Assembly (NCBI GenBank): GCA_029204225.1
Contig: CM055112.1
Location: forward strand, 45,534,632-45,598,631
Direction: 5' to 3'
Source: Diphasiastrum complanatum
Lineage: Eukaryota; Streptophyta; Lycopodiopsida; Lycopodiales; Lycopodiaceae
Length of the DNA stretch: 64,000 bases
The translations under genes and the position numbers were made by a program. Under the pieces are notes generated by a model, which ran no database searches, was not told the DNA's origin, and was given only the letters and a program-made list of their open reading frames with translations. Shown here in pieces: positions 1 to 12,977 of the stretch (position 1 is the first letter of the stretch; each line of letters begins with the position of its first letter).

Positions 1-1170
1 CCTATTGGAGGAATTTATTGATAAACCATCTATTGGATCCTATGCACATATTCAAAAACATTGGTGAATCCTTATGGAATCACATCATTGGCATAAAAGA
101 CAACTCTGCAGTTCGTAAAGATCTACAAGCGGCCGATGTGAAAAGACCCTATTGGATTCAATACACCAAAGGTGGAGATGAGATTCTACCTAGCGTGCCG
201 TGGATTCTTACAAAAGAGCAACTCTCATATGTTAAACATGTCATAAAACAAATGAGAACTCCAATAGGCCTATGCACATTCTTTATGCAAGTCATTTACC
301 AAAGATGGTAAATTAAGTGGACTGAAATCACATGATTGGCATAAGATGTTGCAATTCATACTTCCACTTTCTATTCGAGGTCTCTTCAACGATGACGTAC
401 GAAATACGCTTTACAATTTGTCATCAATGATTAGGTTTGTATATTTTTTTAAGCACTTGTATAAATATGTGATATTCTAATTTTTTTTATGTATTAAACA
501 ACCTAATGTACTATCAATCTTGCAGGTGGATTTTCTCAAAAGAAATAAAAAATAGTGAATTGGATTCCATGAAAATCCAAATGATTGAAATGGTATGTTT
601 GTTGGAAAGAGATTTTCCAACTTCCTTTTTGGATATACAAGTTCATCTTCTAGTGCATTTGGTCGAAGAAGTATCAATTGCAGGACCTGAAGGGCTTTAT
701 GAAAGTTTTGAAGGGCTTTGTGAAACAAAAGGCAAGGCCAAAAGGTAGCATTGTAGAAAGTTGGCTTGTATAGGAATCTTTGTTTTATATCACCAAAATA
801 ATCTCACAATTGCCAAAAATGTGGTGTGAATAAGAAGATGAACGTGTTAAGGGTGAAGTACCACAAGGAAATGGTGTGCAAAAAAGACTTTCACCTCAAT
901 TAAATGAGAAAATTGACACATTCATATTATATAATTGTGGACAAATGGAAAAGTGGATTTCAAGGTATGAAGAAGCCAAAAAGGAAAGAAACATAACATT
1001 GAAATGAAGAAGAAATATCAATCGAAGAAGAAGAAGGGCGTTGGAGAACGACAAACCTTTGGAGCCTTTACCTTCAAAATGCTCTCGTGAATGGGTTTTT
1101 GATACGATGCTAAAAGCATTAAAAAACAGAGAAGAAGTGACCGAATTAGAATGGGAATCTGTTCGCGAAT

Positions 1171-2690
1171 GTGGATGGAAGGTTAGTGTAATATTGTTTA
1201 TGTAAAGTTTTGTTTTTGTACTACTCAATATATGAATAGTATTTTTAATTACACACATTTGTTTTTCTTTTTGTGTGTTTTAGTATACATCATACATTGC
1301 CATGTGGGCATATGGACACCATTACCGTTTTGAGAGAGTTGACAACAAGCGACGTACATATGATTGTGGTATAATGGCCAACTTTCAACAAGAGTGTCCT
1401 TCTAGTGTGAGGGACCCTAATGTCATCTCGGACGACCTAGACTATGTCGGCACATTGCAACATATTTATGAAATCGATTATGAGACTAACAACAAATACT
1501 TTGTTTTTGACGTAAAATGGTTTAAGGTCATCTATCGTTGAAGCAATGCCACGATTAGAAATGATAACTCAAAGTTTTTTCAAATGGACTCAACAAAATG
1601 TATATCGATGGACTCTCATGACACTTTAGTATTACCATGACATTGCAAACAAGTGAGACTCTAGAATTCCAATGTCATTAATATTCACAATCCAATTATT
1701 TATGTATCAATCTTATAAGACTAACTTAATTTTTTTTAATTCTTTGACAGATTATATTCCATACAGATCAAATAGACCCAAGATGGTGGTATGTGATCCA
1801 ACTTAATGCAAGAAAATGACGTGTGTTTGAAGGAAAAGATATTGCTGAATTGGATACACATGACGAACCACCACCCAATTTTGATGACGTTTTGGAAGAA
1901 CCTGAACCACTCATCCAAACTCCAAATGATGTCAAAATGATGGGAGAAGGTACAAATTGAAATGATGAGATTCCTACAATCTTAGAAGATCAAATTTCGG
2001 ATGTGGATGGAAGGTTAGTGTAATATTGTTTTTATGAAGTTTTGTTTTTGTACTACTCAATATATGAATAGTATTTCTAATTACACACATTTGTTTTTTT
2101 TTTTTTTTGTGTTTTAGTATACTTCATACACTGCCATGCGGGCATATGGACACCATTACCGTGTTGAGAGAGTTGACAACAAGCGACGTACATATGTGGT
2201 ATAATGGCCAACTTTCAACAAGAGAATCGTTCTAGTGTGAGAGACCCTAATATCGTTTCAGGTGTCCTAGACTATGTCGGCACATTGCAACATATTTATG
2301 AAGTCGATTATGAGACTAACGACAAATACTTTATTTTTGACGTAAAATGGTTTAAGGTCATCTATCGTGGAAGCAACGCCACGATTAGAAATGATAACTC
2401 AAAGTTTTTTCAAATTCTTTGGCAGATTATATTCCATCCAGATCGAATAGACCCAAGATGGTGGTATGTGATCCAACTTAATGCAAGAAAACGACACGTG
2501 TTTGAAGGAAAAGATATTGTTGAATTGGATATACACGACGAACCACCACCCAATTTTGGCGACGTTTTGGAAGAACCTGAACCACTCATCCAAACTCGAA
2601 ATGATGTCGAAATGATGGGAGAAGAAAGTACAAATGAAAATGACGAGATTCCTACGATCGTACAAGACCAAATTGGGGGTAATTTGAGGC
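1171..2690 (+). repeat. Tandem duplication of the CACTA DUF4216 exon and its upstream intron
   Basis: The segment starting GTGGATGGAAGGTTAGTG at 1171 starts again near 2001. Copy A is about 1171-2000 and copy B about 2001-2690. Copy B lacks roughly 170 bp present in copy A between the TTTTTTCAAA tract near 1575 and the ATTCTTTGACAG at about 1739. It also lacks four bases near 2194, which contributes to its 217-codon open frame from 2204, while copy A is broken. Confidence 0.75.
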
Positions 2691-2857
2691 CCCCACGTTT
2701 GGATGAGATAGAATTAGAAGAAGAGGAAATTGAATATGAGGGTAACTCACATCATGAATGTGACACGATCGAAAATTTACGATCATACTTAGATTCAGAT
2801 GAGTGTCAAGACTTGTGTGATGACGAAAATGATGTAAATGATGAGAATGATCTATGA
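2204..2857 (+). pseudogene. Open-frame DUF4216 copy with acidic tail (217 codons)
   Basis: The longest uninterrupted part of the CACTA pseudogene. DUF4216 residues YVGTLQHIYEVDYETNDKYF and VKWFKVIYRG are followed by FHPDRIDPRWWYVIQL, a usual plant CACTA signature. A tail very rich in Asp and Glu (final 70 residues) ends at the stop. The ATG at 2204 follows a four-base deletion and is probably not a natural start: the original protein continued from upstream exons. It could be transcribed, but I infer it is only a remnant. Confidence 0.6.
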
Positions 2858-2860
2858 CTA

Positions 2861-3464
2861 TCTATCATTCTTTTTTTTATATTCATCGCAATATTTTTTA
2901 TGTATATTTTTATAGATAGAGTTGAATGTGATAATTATAATACCCGAACCTTGCGAATATGTCCTATTTCAGAATGTCACCACATATTCCCTCCCTGTGG
3001 CATGTAGGTTTTTCCATGCAAGTTGGAAAGATTAGAACCTCGTCTTTAACGGGAGAAAAGTAAGGGCTACACACCTTCCTAGGATTGGGAATTTTAATTA
3101 TCTACATTTCACCTTTGCATATTAATTAATTGCTAGTGTATGCGATAAAATACGATATTGCTTTAAACAAAATGAAAATTATGAATTACATTTAATTTCT
3201 TACTATGTTAGATAACGTATTCTAATAATAAAACAAATTGAAACAACACAAACTCACCAGTAAACTCACTCGAAGCTTATGTGCAAACGTGCAATTGCTC
3301 GCTCTTTAAACGCTTGCTCTCTTTTTTTTTTAATATTTTTGTCACATGCACAAGCAATTAAAAAATAACATTATATTACACAATTGAACCATTATTATAA
3401 GCAAATTCAAACATACAATTACCATCAAACATTATCTAGTCATCTACTACTATAAATCTTAATC

Positions 3465-3469
<5 letters not shown>
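2861..3469. other. AT-rich stretch, no gene seen
   Basis: Follows the CACTA pseudogene and may be its 3' untranslated or terminal region. No open frame of note and no terminal inverted repeat recognised. Confidence 0.4.
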
Positions 3470-5180
<1,711 letters not shown>

Positions 5181-5199
5181 ATTACAAATCTAATAATGG

Positions 5200-5950
5200 T
5201 GGTTCATCGTTATCATTTGTCGCATTATCATGCGACAAATCTGCCAAACCAAATGAGTCTATTTCTTATTCTTATAGCTTCATCATTAATAAGGTGATCT
5301 TCAAAAGCTAATGAAGAAGGTGACAATGAGTGAGATCTAGAAGATGTGTTGTGTGTCGTCGATCCATCCGATGATGATGCATCATGCTCAACTTCATCAT
5401 TAGCTTGTGAAGCTTGACATGATCATCCTTTGAAAGTGTGTCATCGAATTCGTCATCACGATCTTGTTCATGAGGTGCATCAGCTGGCAGCGCCATGTCC
5501 TCCACGACAGCTCTATCTTCAAAAATTCTTTTACTTCGAGGAGCGACTTGAATTACGTACCACCATCTGAGATCTGAACGATCGGGGTGAAAGACCACCT
5601 ATAATTGATTGATGTTACCATAAACGTTGACTCGTAGTTAGTATCCATAGCTATGCTATAGTTGATTGGGTATTACTATACGCAATATACACTTTTTGCA
5701 GTATATTGAAAATCGATTGATTGACAACAAAAGAGCATAGACATCTTGAAGACATAAAAGAAGTGTACTTGCTCACATTGTTGAGGAAAAATAAATGTAT
5801 CGCTTTGATCTATCCAAAGCCTGGAAGAGTCAATGGCAAAATAACCACTCTCATCTTTCCTGACAGTTGCATTGGGACCATTGCAAGTAACTTTGAACCA
5901 TTTGACATAAGTTGAGTTGTCTAAATCCAACTTGGAGGATGTCATTGATT
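5200..5950 (-). pseudogene. CACTA transposase fragment (DUF4216 region), minus strand
   Basis: On the minus strand, YVKWFKVTCNGPNATVRKDE (near 5915-5855) and then SGYFAIDSSRLWIDQSDTF match the DUF4216 region of the CACTA gene at 1-2860. After an intron-like gap with a TATAG acceptor near 5599, VVFHPDRSDLRWWYVIQ continues at 5598 and downwards. The sequence differs clearly from the copy at 2 kb, so this is another CACTA family member. Its boundary at about 5945 is shared with the fragment at 15.7 kb. Confidence 0.7.
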
Positions 5951-6070
5951 TATTGCCGTGTGGCAAAATTTGCCAAAAAAATTTGCCAAGCGTGGCAATA
6001 TCAAAACACAATACTTAAGAGATTTTCCTTTGGAAATTTGCCACGCGTGACATTGCCACACGTGGCAAAA
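5950..6070. repeat. Short inverted-repeat element, TTGCCAC(A/G)CGTGGCAA type
   Basis: Several palindromic TTGCCA...TGGCAA words occur within 120 bp: GCCGTGTGGCAAAATTTGCC near 5955, TTTGCCAAGCGTGGCAA near 5980, TTTGCCACGCGTGACATTGC near 6035 and GCCACACGTGGCAAAAT near 6055. They can fold back on each other. The layout fits a small foldback or MITE-like element next to the CACTA fragment. No target duplication was confirmed. Confidence 0.4.
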
Positions 6071-8160
6071 TAAGTTTGTTGTAAAAAAAAATTTCTTAAC
6101 TATTATGAATAATATGTTGATAAACAACAACTTTATGATTAATTTAAAAGTAAATGAGATTTTTTTTGAGGTTTTGACTAATGCACACTTATAATAAAAT
6201 GCGAGCAAAAAATCAAATGGTTATTATGTCAAATTATTATGCTCTAATGAATTGGAATTATAACATGCTATCTTATGCACTTACAGACATTATGATGTGT
6301 TTCTATATTGAAAAAAATTCCATAATCAAAATTTGACATGAACCTCAATATGGTATCAATGGGTAAAAAGATAAGTGTGAGCTAAATTTGCACTTGAAAG
6401 GATGCTAAGTACCTTGCAATTGAGAGCCATGTGTAGCTTGTTAAGCTAATTTTGGGAAAAAAAAGTTGTAATGTTATACATGTTTGTGTGTTTGCAAAGA
6501 TGAATGAATAATCGAACATTGTGGCAAAGAATTGACAAATCGAGATCTCGCTAACCAACAGAAACTTCAAAAACAAAACTCTAAAATATATCATTACCAA
6601 ATTATTAAGCAAATATTTGGGACAAGATTTTATCAGCCAATCAAAAATTATAAAAAAGCAATCGCCCTAATAGAAAAGAAAGAGCAATAACCTAAGTGCA
6701 CGATCCAAATCCTCAAGAAGCAAGGATGGCAAATGAGCTTAACAAATGTATATATAGCTTTTGGTGTATGATGATTATTATTTAAAAGTAACTGTAATGA
6801 ATATATTTCGTATTGACATTGTAAAATTCTAAACATCTTTGACAATCAAGTTTTTTCTCATCGCGGTTTAGGGTTTGGTTAAAAATTTAATGAGGCACTT
6901 TTTTTGGTGACACATAATCATTATATTTTTGCTTGGGTGTACGTCCTTTTGCATCTTATTTAAGCTCGTTTGGTAGTGTGTTTAGTTAGACTTACTAAAC
7001 AAGGTTTGGATTTCTTTTTTCGTTACAATGCCTCATTCCGTCAGGCAGTCCAACAAATTATCTTCTTTGTCTACTTATATCCATATTCTCCATTGATGGT
7101 TTGCCAAGTTCTCAGAATGATAGCCATGCTTCAATAGAAGGCTTGATTGATATGTCTAGTGAAAATCATCTTTCAGTTGAAGGTCTTTTAGATTTTTCCT
7201 CTTATGAGGAATGCCTCAAAAATATTGAGGATTGTGCTTGTCCAGAACACTTGCCTCCTACCTTGTATATGTAGTTGGACAATACAGCTAGAGAGAATAA
7301 AAACCAAATGGTTTTTGGATACTTAAGTATGTTTGTAGCCAAAACTGAAAGATCAAACTCAATTTTCTACTTGTTGGTCATACTCATGATCATATAGATC
7401 AAATGTTGGTATTAGATTTGAATATATTAATTAAAAAATAGACATATTCTCTATATAGAAATAACAAAATTTATATGTATAGGTAATTGCAATGGAAATA
7501 GAAATATTATATAAATAGCAAATCAAAAAACTAGTACAAAGTAAAAAATTACGTAGGTTTTTGGGAGATTTTGAACATTGACCTTCTTGGTATACAAAAA
7601 AAGCATATTTTTGTAGGTTTATAATTTTTCACATGTTTGTATTTCAAAAATATATGAAAAACATGCCGTTTTTAAAATTTCTATGCCCAAAAAACATGGT
7701 TTTTGTAAAATGACCTCTTTTCTGTCAATTTTGAAAGATTCCTCAAGGAGAACCTCGCAATGTTTCTCATTCAACTCGCAATGGTATTTTATTTGTCACA
7801 TACTTTTTGGCCTTGCCTTGCAAAGACAATACTATGTGTTGTGGTTGGTCCATGGAGTTTGAAAAAAAGTCAATGTTAAAGGCAAACTGTGATGGTGGCC
7901 TAACTTTTTAAGTTTGGGGACCTTGGTTAAAGGCCCAACTACCCACTCCACATGGGTGATCATGCACACATGAAAAATAATAAACGACATACATCTGGTT
8001 AATTGCATGCACACTTTTGTTTTTGGATTTCTTTTAAGTGATATGCAATTGATCCAAAGCAAGCATGCATCTTATTAACTGGTTTCATGACAAAGCTTGT
8101 GCATGAATGCCTTTTGTGCAAATGAATGCTAATACAATCAAGTCACAACAAACACTTGAT
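6071..8160. other. AT-rich intergenic DNA, one unrecognised open stretch
   Basis: No recognisable gene. One frame stays open through about 7095-7276 on the plus strand and reads ...SSENHLSVEGLLDFSSYEEC... to a stop, rich in Ser, Asp and Glu. It has no good ATG in frame and I do not recognise the family. It may be an exon fragment or chance. Confidence 0.3.
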
Positions 8161-8177
8161 TTTTAGAACAAATACGC

Positions 8178-8555
8178 TCTACTCGAGCTCACTCAAATCC
8201 TAAGGATTCTTTGAATAGATAGGTTTTAGATTTCCGCAATCTTTGCTCCAAAAACCTTTGAATTCTGATGAAGCTCCAAATGGAAAGCTTTCGATGCTTT
8301 CAGATCTTCAATGACATCTCAATGAATTTATGAAGACAGTTCAGATCTTCAACGACTCCTTTTCCTTAAGCTCGATCAAATTCTGAAGAAAGGTTTAAAT
8401 AGAGAGCTTTGAGTGCACTAAGATCTTCAATCCATGCATCATGCTCCTTGAGCTGACTCAAATGTTGAAGAAGGTTTGAATAGGTAATTAAAATTTAGAG
8501 GTTCAATCCGCCATTTTTGCTCCTCAAGCTCGCTCAAATTATGAAGATGATGTAA
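8178..8555. repeat. Degenerate tandem repeat, unit about 75-90 bp
   Basis: Units built on the word GAGCT(C/G)ACTCAAAT...GAAG...TTTGAATAG recur at about 8181, 8362, 8445 and 8521, with a more decayed unit near 8270. TCAGATCTTCAA-type words recur between them. The spacing suggests a roughly 80-bp tandem array that has diverged. No coding function seen. Confidence 0.5.
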
Positions 8556-9455
8556 ATCGAAATTCCACGACTAGTCAAAAGTGGCGTTTTCAAGTCTTGC
8601 AACTCGTAGATTTTGAGTCTTTGGACCCAAGAGCATGCAATCCCTTGTTTGAGGGCCGGTCTATTGGATGACCATGTGGATGGGTAGTTCCTCATTGATT
8701 ATTTGTGATAGGTGTTGTTGAGTTGTGAAAGGCTGTAAGTGTATTTTCCCCAGTTGTTCATAATTGGGTTCGTGAATTTTTGATATTGGTTTTTGGAAAA
8801 TTCTCTAAAATAGCAAAATTTTGCTCTTCGTCTTTGAAAGTCTATATATATACCATGAGTGTTCTAGAATTATGCAGAGCGTACAAGATGAAAAGCGTGA
8901 AAACTTAAGGTTTCTATTAGATTAGGGTTTTGGAGGGGCAGAGAGATAGAGAGAGAGAGAGAGGATGATTTACTCGGTTAAGGTCAAATAATATTTGCTT
9001 GAATATTATTATGGAGTTACATATTGTAAATCATTACTCTATCAAGCATTTGGTGAATGAACATAATCTTTCAAGAAGAAGAGTGAAGTGAGTGTTACAA
9101 CTTACGATTACTAGAGGGGTTTACATTTTGTTTAAACACAAGAGAGGACAAACATCACACCAATGCTGACTACTTATCAAGATTCGAAAGTATGAAGATT
9201 GATAATGATAATAGAGATACTATGGAATCGATAAAGACAAGACAAAGCATAAGATGAAGACACTAAAGTTATGAAACATAAAGAAAACATTTCTTATTAA
9301 AGTTTTTTTTTTTGCATACATATTAAGCAACTAGTGGTCGTTATATACAACATCTACAGCTTGGGCGCAATGCCATTTACGGAGGTAATCTCCTTAAGAT
9401 GTCATTACATAGTGGTCTGGATTAAAAACTGCACCTTTAGTCAACAACTCTACCG

Positions 9456-9519
9456 AGTGCACCCAACTATGACGGACACTTATTATTAGTGCACCCAACT
9501 ATGATGGACACTTATTATT
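9456..9519 (+). repeat. 32-bp direct tandem duplication
   Basis: The 32-bp unit starting AGTGCACCCAACTATGA occurs at 9456-9487 and again at 9488-9519, with one difference (GACGG versus GATGG). It lies about 250 bp downstream of the URD gene's stop codon. Confidence 0.85.
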
Positions 9520-9763
9520 AAAGTTATGATAACTTGTGTTTTATGCCCACAGCCCACAAGCCTTGCAAACGAAATGCAGACTCGATGCCCCCACTTTTAA
9601 ACTACATCAAAGCTGGAAATTATGAGCTCAACTTCCACAGAGCTCGTGTATCTACATCTGTAATAGCACATTTTGAAACTCTTCTAATTCGCCGACCTCC
9701 CCATGGGCACGATCTCCGTGAGCAGCGGCTGAGCGGTCTTCTATGTTGCCCTCGCCGTTCACT

Positions 9764-10498
9764 TTACTGGATGAGGTCGTCTACGTTGCCCTTGACGTTC
9801 ACTTTCCCATCCGGTAGGATCTCGATCTGTTCGTACATAGTCGTGGCATCTCCCGACGGGGCGGAGAAGATGAGCTTATTGTCAGGGTGAATAGTAATGG
9901 TCACCCAGGCAGCGGTGGTGATGGCATCCTCTGAGCGGAGGATGAATTGCTTGAAACCGCAAGTCTTCTCGCTGTTAAGGAGGGCCTTCGAGATGGCCCC
10001 CGCGGCCACAGCAGCACCCGCAGCTGCGGACGTAGATGCCGCACAGCCAGCGACTGGAGGGAGGCCACATGCGGCCACCCCTGCGATGGCGGCTGCCGCG
10101 GCACTGAGCGCGGCCGGCCCAGCGCCCTCAAGGATGTCAATTGCACAGCGGAAGTTGTTGGGATCGGTCTGGTAGATGGCCTTGGTGTCGCTGAAAACCC
10201 ATGTGATATACCACCAGTCTCTGCCTGTGGTCAGAAAGCCGGTAGTATAATCTACAACCTGATTGCTATCGCCATCATCTGTCTGCCCTTGCTGAAGGCC
10301 TTTGCTGAAGGAGAGCTGGTTCTTGTAGTCGTCGCTGTACTTGTGGCTCACGTATATGCTGTCAGCTTGAATTTTCCTTCCGCTGTTGTTCGTGATGCGC
10401 ACTCGGGCCTTGCGGTGATCCTTGGCGTGAGCGCTGGCCACAAGGGAAACGCACAGGACGGAGAGCAGGAGGAAATTAGCCTTGAGGAGACTCCTCAT
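9764..10498 (-). CDS. Secreted 'Up-regulated in Daf-2' (URD) domain protein, 244 aa
   Basis: Single-exon gene, GC-rich against its AT-rich surroundings. A signal peptide is clear: hydrophobic residues 8-21, likely cleavage after ASAHA at residue 25. The URD-like domain runs from about 32 to 118 with family words SHKYSDDYKN (51-60), TTGFLTTGRDWWYITW (85-100) and PNNFRC (113-118). An Ala/Gly-rich hydrophobic stretch follows (about 126-171), then a C-terminal part with ILRSEDA and FSAPSGDATT typical of the family's end. The start at 10498 is the first ATG and gives the intact signal peptide. The family's biochemical function is not established: an extracellular or cell-wall role is inference from the signal peptide. 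Family naming is from memory of conserved words. Confidence 0.75.
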   Translation of the reverse strand: MRSLLKANFLLLSVLCVSLVASAHAKDHRKARVRITNNSGRKIQADSIYVSHKYSDDYKNQLSFSKGLQQGQTDDGDSNQVVDYTTGFLTTGRDWWYITWVFSDTKAIYQTDPNNFRCAIDILEGAGPAALSAAAAAIAGVAACGLPPVAGCAASTSAAAGAAVAAGAISKALLNSEKTCGFKQFILRSEDAITTAAWVTITIHPDNKLIFSAPSGDATTMYEQIEILPDGKVNVKGNVDDLIQ

Positions 10499-10625
10499 GA
10501 TGGATCGATTGAAAGGACTGTCACGTTAGCGCGAGTGAGATGTTGAAGAAGAAATTGACGAACAACGCAGGCAAATAAGAGCTGAGACTCGAATGAAGAC
10601 TGAGAATGTGGTTCAAGAACTACTG

Positions 10626-10636
10626 TAACTTATAGT
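10626..10636 (-). promoter_or_regulatory. Candidate TATA box of the URD gene
   Basis: Minus-strand CACTATAAGTT lies about 130 bp upstream of the ATG at 10498, a plausible plant core-promoter distance. Two tandem 20-bp repeats sit just upstream (10647-10686). Position alone supports the call. Confidence 0.35.
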
Positions 10637-10646
10637 GAGCTCTAGC

Positions 10647-10686
10647 CTGTGGTGCAATGAGTTCACTTGTGGTGCAATGAGTTCAC
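10647..10686. repeat. Perfect 20-bp tandem repeat in the URD promoter region
   Basis: TGTGGTGCAATGAGTTCACT occurs twice back to back (10647-10666, 10667-10686), directly upstream of the candidate TATA box. It could be a duplicated regulatory site or replication slippage. Confidence 0.7.
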
Positions 10687-10976
10687 TGATGGCACATGCT
10701 TTGCATGGATGGGCCTCATTTTTCACGACACACGATCATCATGCTGTGCGGACAGTCCATGATTCTTTCCAGATCAACAATGGATTGTCAGACGGCTTGT
10801 CACATGTGATTATCTCTTTTTGAAACCATCAGTGCGCCTCGCGCTAACGCCTAACACACACACGTATAAACATATAGATATCAGTTTATTTAATTGCCAA
10901 AGTTGACTTCAGAACATGTCACTGTGTAGAGTGTGCACTTGGACAGATAACGAACAACAATAATAGATGCTTAGAT

Positions 10977-11182
10977 AATCCGCCACTGTCAGGACTCAGG
11001 ACAGTGGTGCTTTAAACTGTAAAATAAGCTGTTGCATAATATTAAGCCCTGGATCAGATTAAGAACAGGTCTGTTACATAAATAATCGCTTAAATCAGAC
11101 CTGTTCTTAATCCGAGCCAGGGCTTAATATTATGCAACATCGATTAATATTACGCGACATTAGAAATCCGCCACTGTCAGGA
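10977..11182. repeat. Foldback element with near-perfect 43-bp arms
   Basis: Arms 11031-11073 and 11096-11138 are reverse complements at 41 of 43 positions by eye, separated by a 22-base loop. The pair is bracketed by a direct repeat AATCCGCCACTGTCAGGA (about 10977-10994 and 11164-11182). The shape fits a MITE or a precursor-like RNA hairpin. It lies about 530 bp upstream of the URD start codon. Confidence 0.75.
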
Positions 11183-11479
11183 TTAATGTTTTAACGCCCA
11201 CGCCCATTAAAAAGGGTTAAAAAAAGTCAGGTCAGCTTACGGGTACTAGAGCTGGTCAAATCTGGATTGGTGTAATGCAATGAGTAGTGCATGTACTATT
11301 ATGTGTTTGTGTGTATGTTGTTGCAGAGCGATTCTAAATACTATTGCAGTGACCATTGTGTTATACTGTGAGTAGTGAATCTCGATGTAGGTTCCAGGGA
11401 TTCAACGACATGGATAAGAGGGAATTGAAGGCTATTTATAACGTACTATGGAATGGGCAGGAAATTGAATGCTAGTTAT

Positions 11480-11775
11480 TACATACTATGCAATGGATGG
11501 CCCCGGGAGAGGCCATTCTGCCCAGCCCGGTAAAGATTTTCAGAATTTTTTTAGGCGAGGCCCGGAGAGGCCGAGCTTAAAATTTTTTGGAAATCCGAAC
11601 CGAGCAGAATGGCCTTTGCCCGGCCCATTCCATTGTGTAATGGATTTTTGGACCTTTTTTGAACCAATCCTTTGTTGCCATGTGGCAGGCGCAAACAAAA
11701 TCAGCACTAAATTTTTTTGAGACCAATCCGATGCTACCACGTGGCAGATGCAGGCAGAATTTGCACTAATTTTTA
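11480..11775. repeat. GC-rich inverted repeat followed by a two-copy 58-bp tandem repeat
   Basis: AATGGATGGCCCC...AGGCCATTCTGCCCAG near 11492-11525 is mirrored by CAGAATGGCCTTTGCCCGGC...ATTCCATTG near 11604-11636. Just right of it, ACCAATCC...TGCCATGTGGCAGGCGC (11663 on) recurs as ACCAATCC...TACCACGTGGCAGATGC (11722 on). The pattern fits a small foldback element. No coding capacity. Confidence 0.5.
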
Positions 11776-11789
11776 AAAAAAAAACAGGT

Positions 11790-12890
11790 GACTACTTTGC
11801 TTTTTAATCTGTTCAAAAATGGCAAAATAGTCACCAAAAATCCATTACTTAATCATAATAGATTTAAATCCTAGGGTATAACAAACTAGTATTACTTGGA
11901 AAATAGTTTCTGATATTGCTAAGTGCTCAATTCATGAGTGTCACACTAACCCTTTCCAACTTTCTCCCTTTATTACTTCTAATTCATCTAACTTTAGCAC
12001 TAAAGTAAACTTTGCAACACTTTCATTTGTGATCCATTGTGGCATATGCATGCCTACTAACACCAAAAAAATCACATGCTTCGTGTATCAATTTTCTATC
12101 ACTTATCTTATCGACTTCACTCATAAGGTTCTCATCAATCTTGGACTTGATTCGAGAATATCGTTTATTGCCTAGTAAACTCGATGTTGACTTGGTTGTT
12201 GGTATGCACTCAAAGATTTTTCGATCATATCTTTGTATTTCATATTTTGACGTGTAGATTCAATATAAGATTCTGCAAACAAGAATGATCTAAATTTAAG
12301 ATTTTGTTGTCTTTTGTTTTTTTGCAATAGCAAAGTCTCTTTTTCTTTGTAATCAGTAAGCAAACCATTCAACATATTCTCCCACCTATATATTTTCACA
12401 ATCACGCAATAGACCATTTTTTTCCTTCACACTAAAACACTATGAGTTGTGTGATTGATTCAAAGTTATAGTGTTGCATTGAGCTTGGATCTATTGGATA
12501 TAAACTTCCATCAGCCCATAGATCATAATTTTTGTTGTTCTCCATCCTATGATGCATGATTTCAAGAGTTGACAATTTGGATCCTTTCACAGTCTGTTTT
12601 AACATTGGAGCGTATTTTGCAAGAAGATCAATATGGAGATGATACTTAGACATCTTGATATTAGATAAATAAATCAAAATGTTGATTATGTTGCAAGCTC
12701 TTAAAACATGAAGCTAGAGGACTGAGTTTACATATTGATTGAAAATTTTTGAACTACAAAAGTTTAAAATAACCTTGGCACTCTTTTTTATCCAACATAC
12801 TCCAACTTTCTTGCATGAGGGAATTTGGTTTTGTTGTTTTCTAGCTAAAATGAAAGGCAAGATTTGCATTTATGAAAGATGTGACATTAG
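11790..12890. other. No recognised gene; one unrecognised minus-strand open frame
   Basis: A minus-strand frame at 12677-12432 (81 codons) reads ...HLHIDLLAKYAPMLKQTVKG... and has a protein-like composition, but I recognise no family and the downstream frame is full of stops. It may be an exon of a decayed gene or chance. Nothing else seen. Confidence 0.25.
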
Positions 12891-12922
12891 TTAAAATTAG
12901 TACACGAAAAGGGTACAACACG

Positions 12923-12925
<3 letters not shown>

Positions 12926-12977
<52 letters not shown>

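Larger units (their letters stand above)
3..2857 (+). pseudogene. CACTA (En/Spm-type) transposase pseudogene, TNP2-DUF4218-DUF4216 order
   Basis: Degenerate cut-and-paste transposase gene entering from the left window edge. In order I see the end of a TNP2 domain (DPMHIFKNIGESLWNHIIG, 48-110), DUF4218 (LKSHDWHKMLQFILPLSIRG near 320-385, then CLLERDFPTSFLDIQVH after an intron) and two DUF4216 blocks (YVGTLQHIYE...VKWFKVIYR, near 1440-1540 and 2270-2370). A GT-AG intron fits 435-525, and another about 1182-1278. A frameshift near 285-301, a stop at about 1540 (TGA where the second copy has GGA) and stops between 730 and 1000 show it is dead. The acidic C-terminal tail ends at 2857. Domain order is as known for plant CACTA proteins. 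The element's CACTA termini were not found. Confidence 0.8.

Noticed and set aside
5215-5240. Perfect ten-base hairpin ATTTGTCGCA...TGCGACAAAT
   Set aside because: Short and isolated in AT-rich DNA. No T-tract or gene end gives it a function.
9947-10546. Plus-strand 199-codon open frame opposite the URD gene
   Set aside because: High G+C of the real gene removes stops on the other strand. The translation has no domain and no typical composition.
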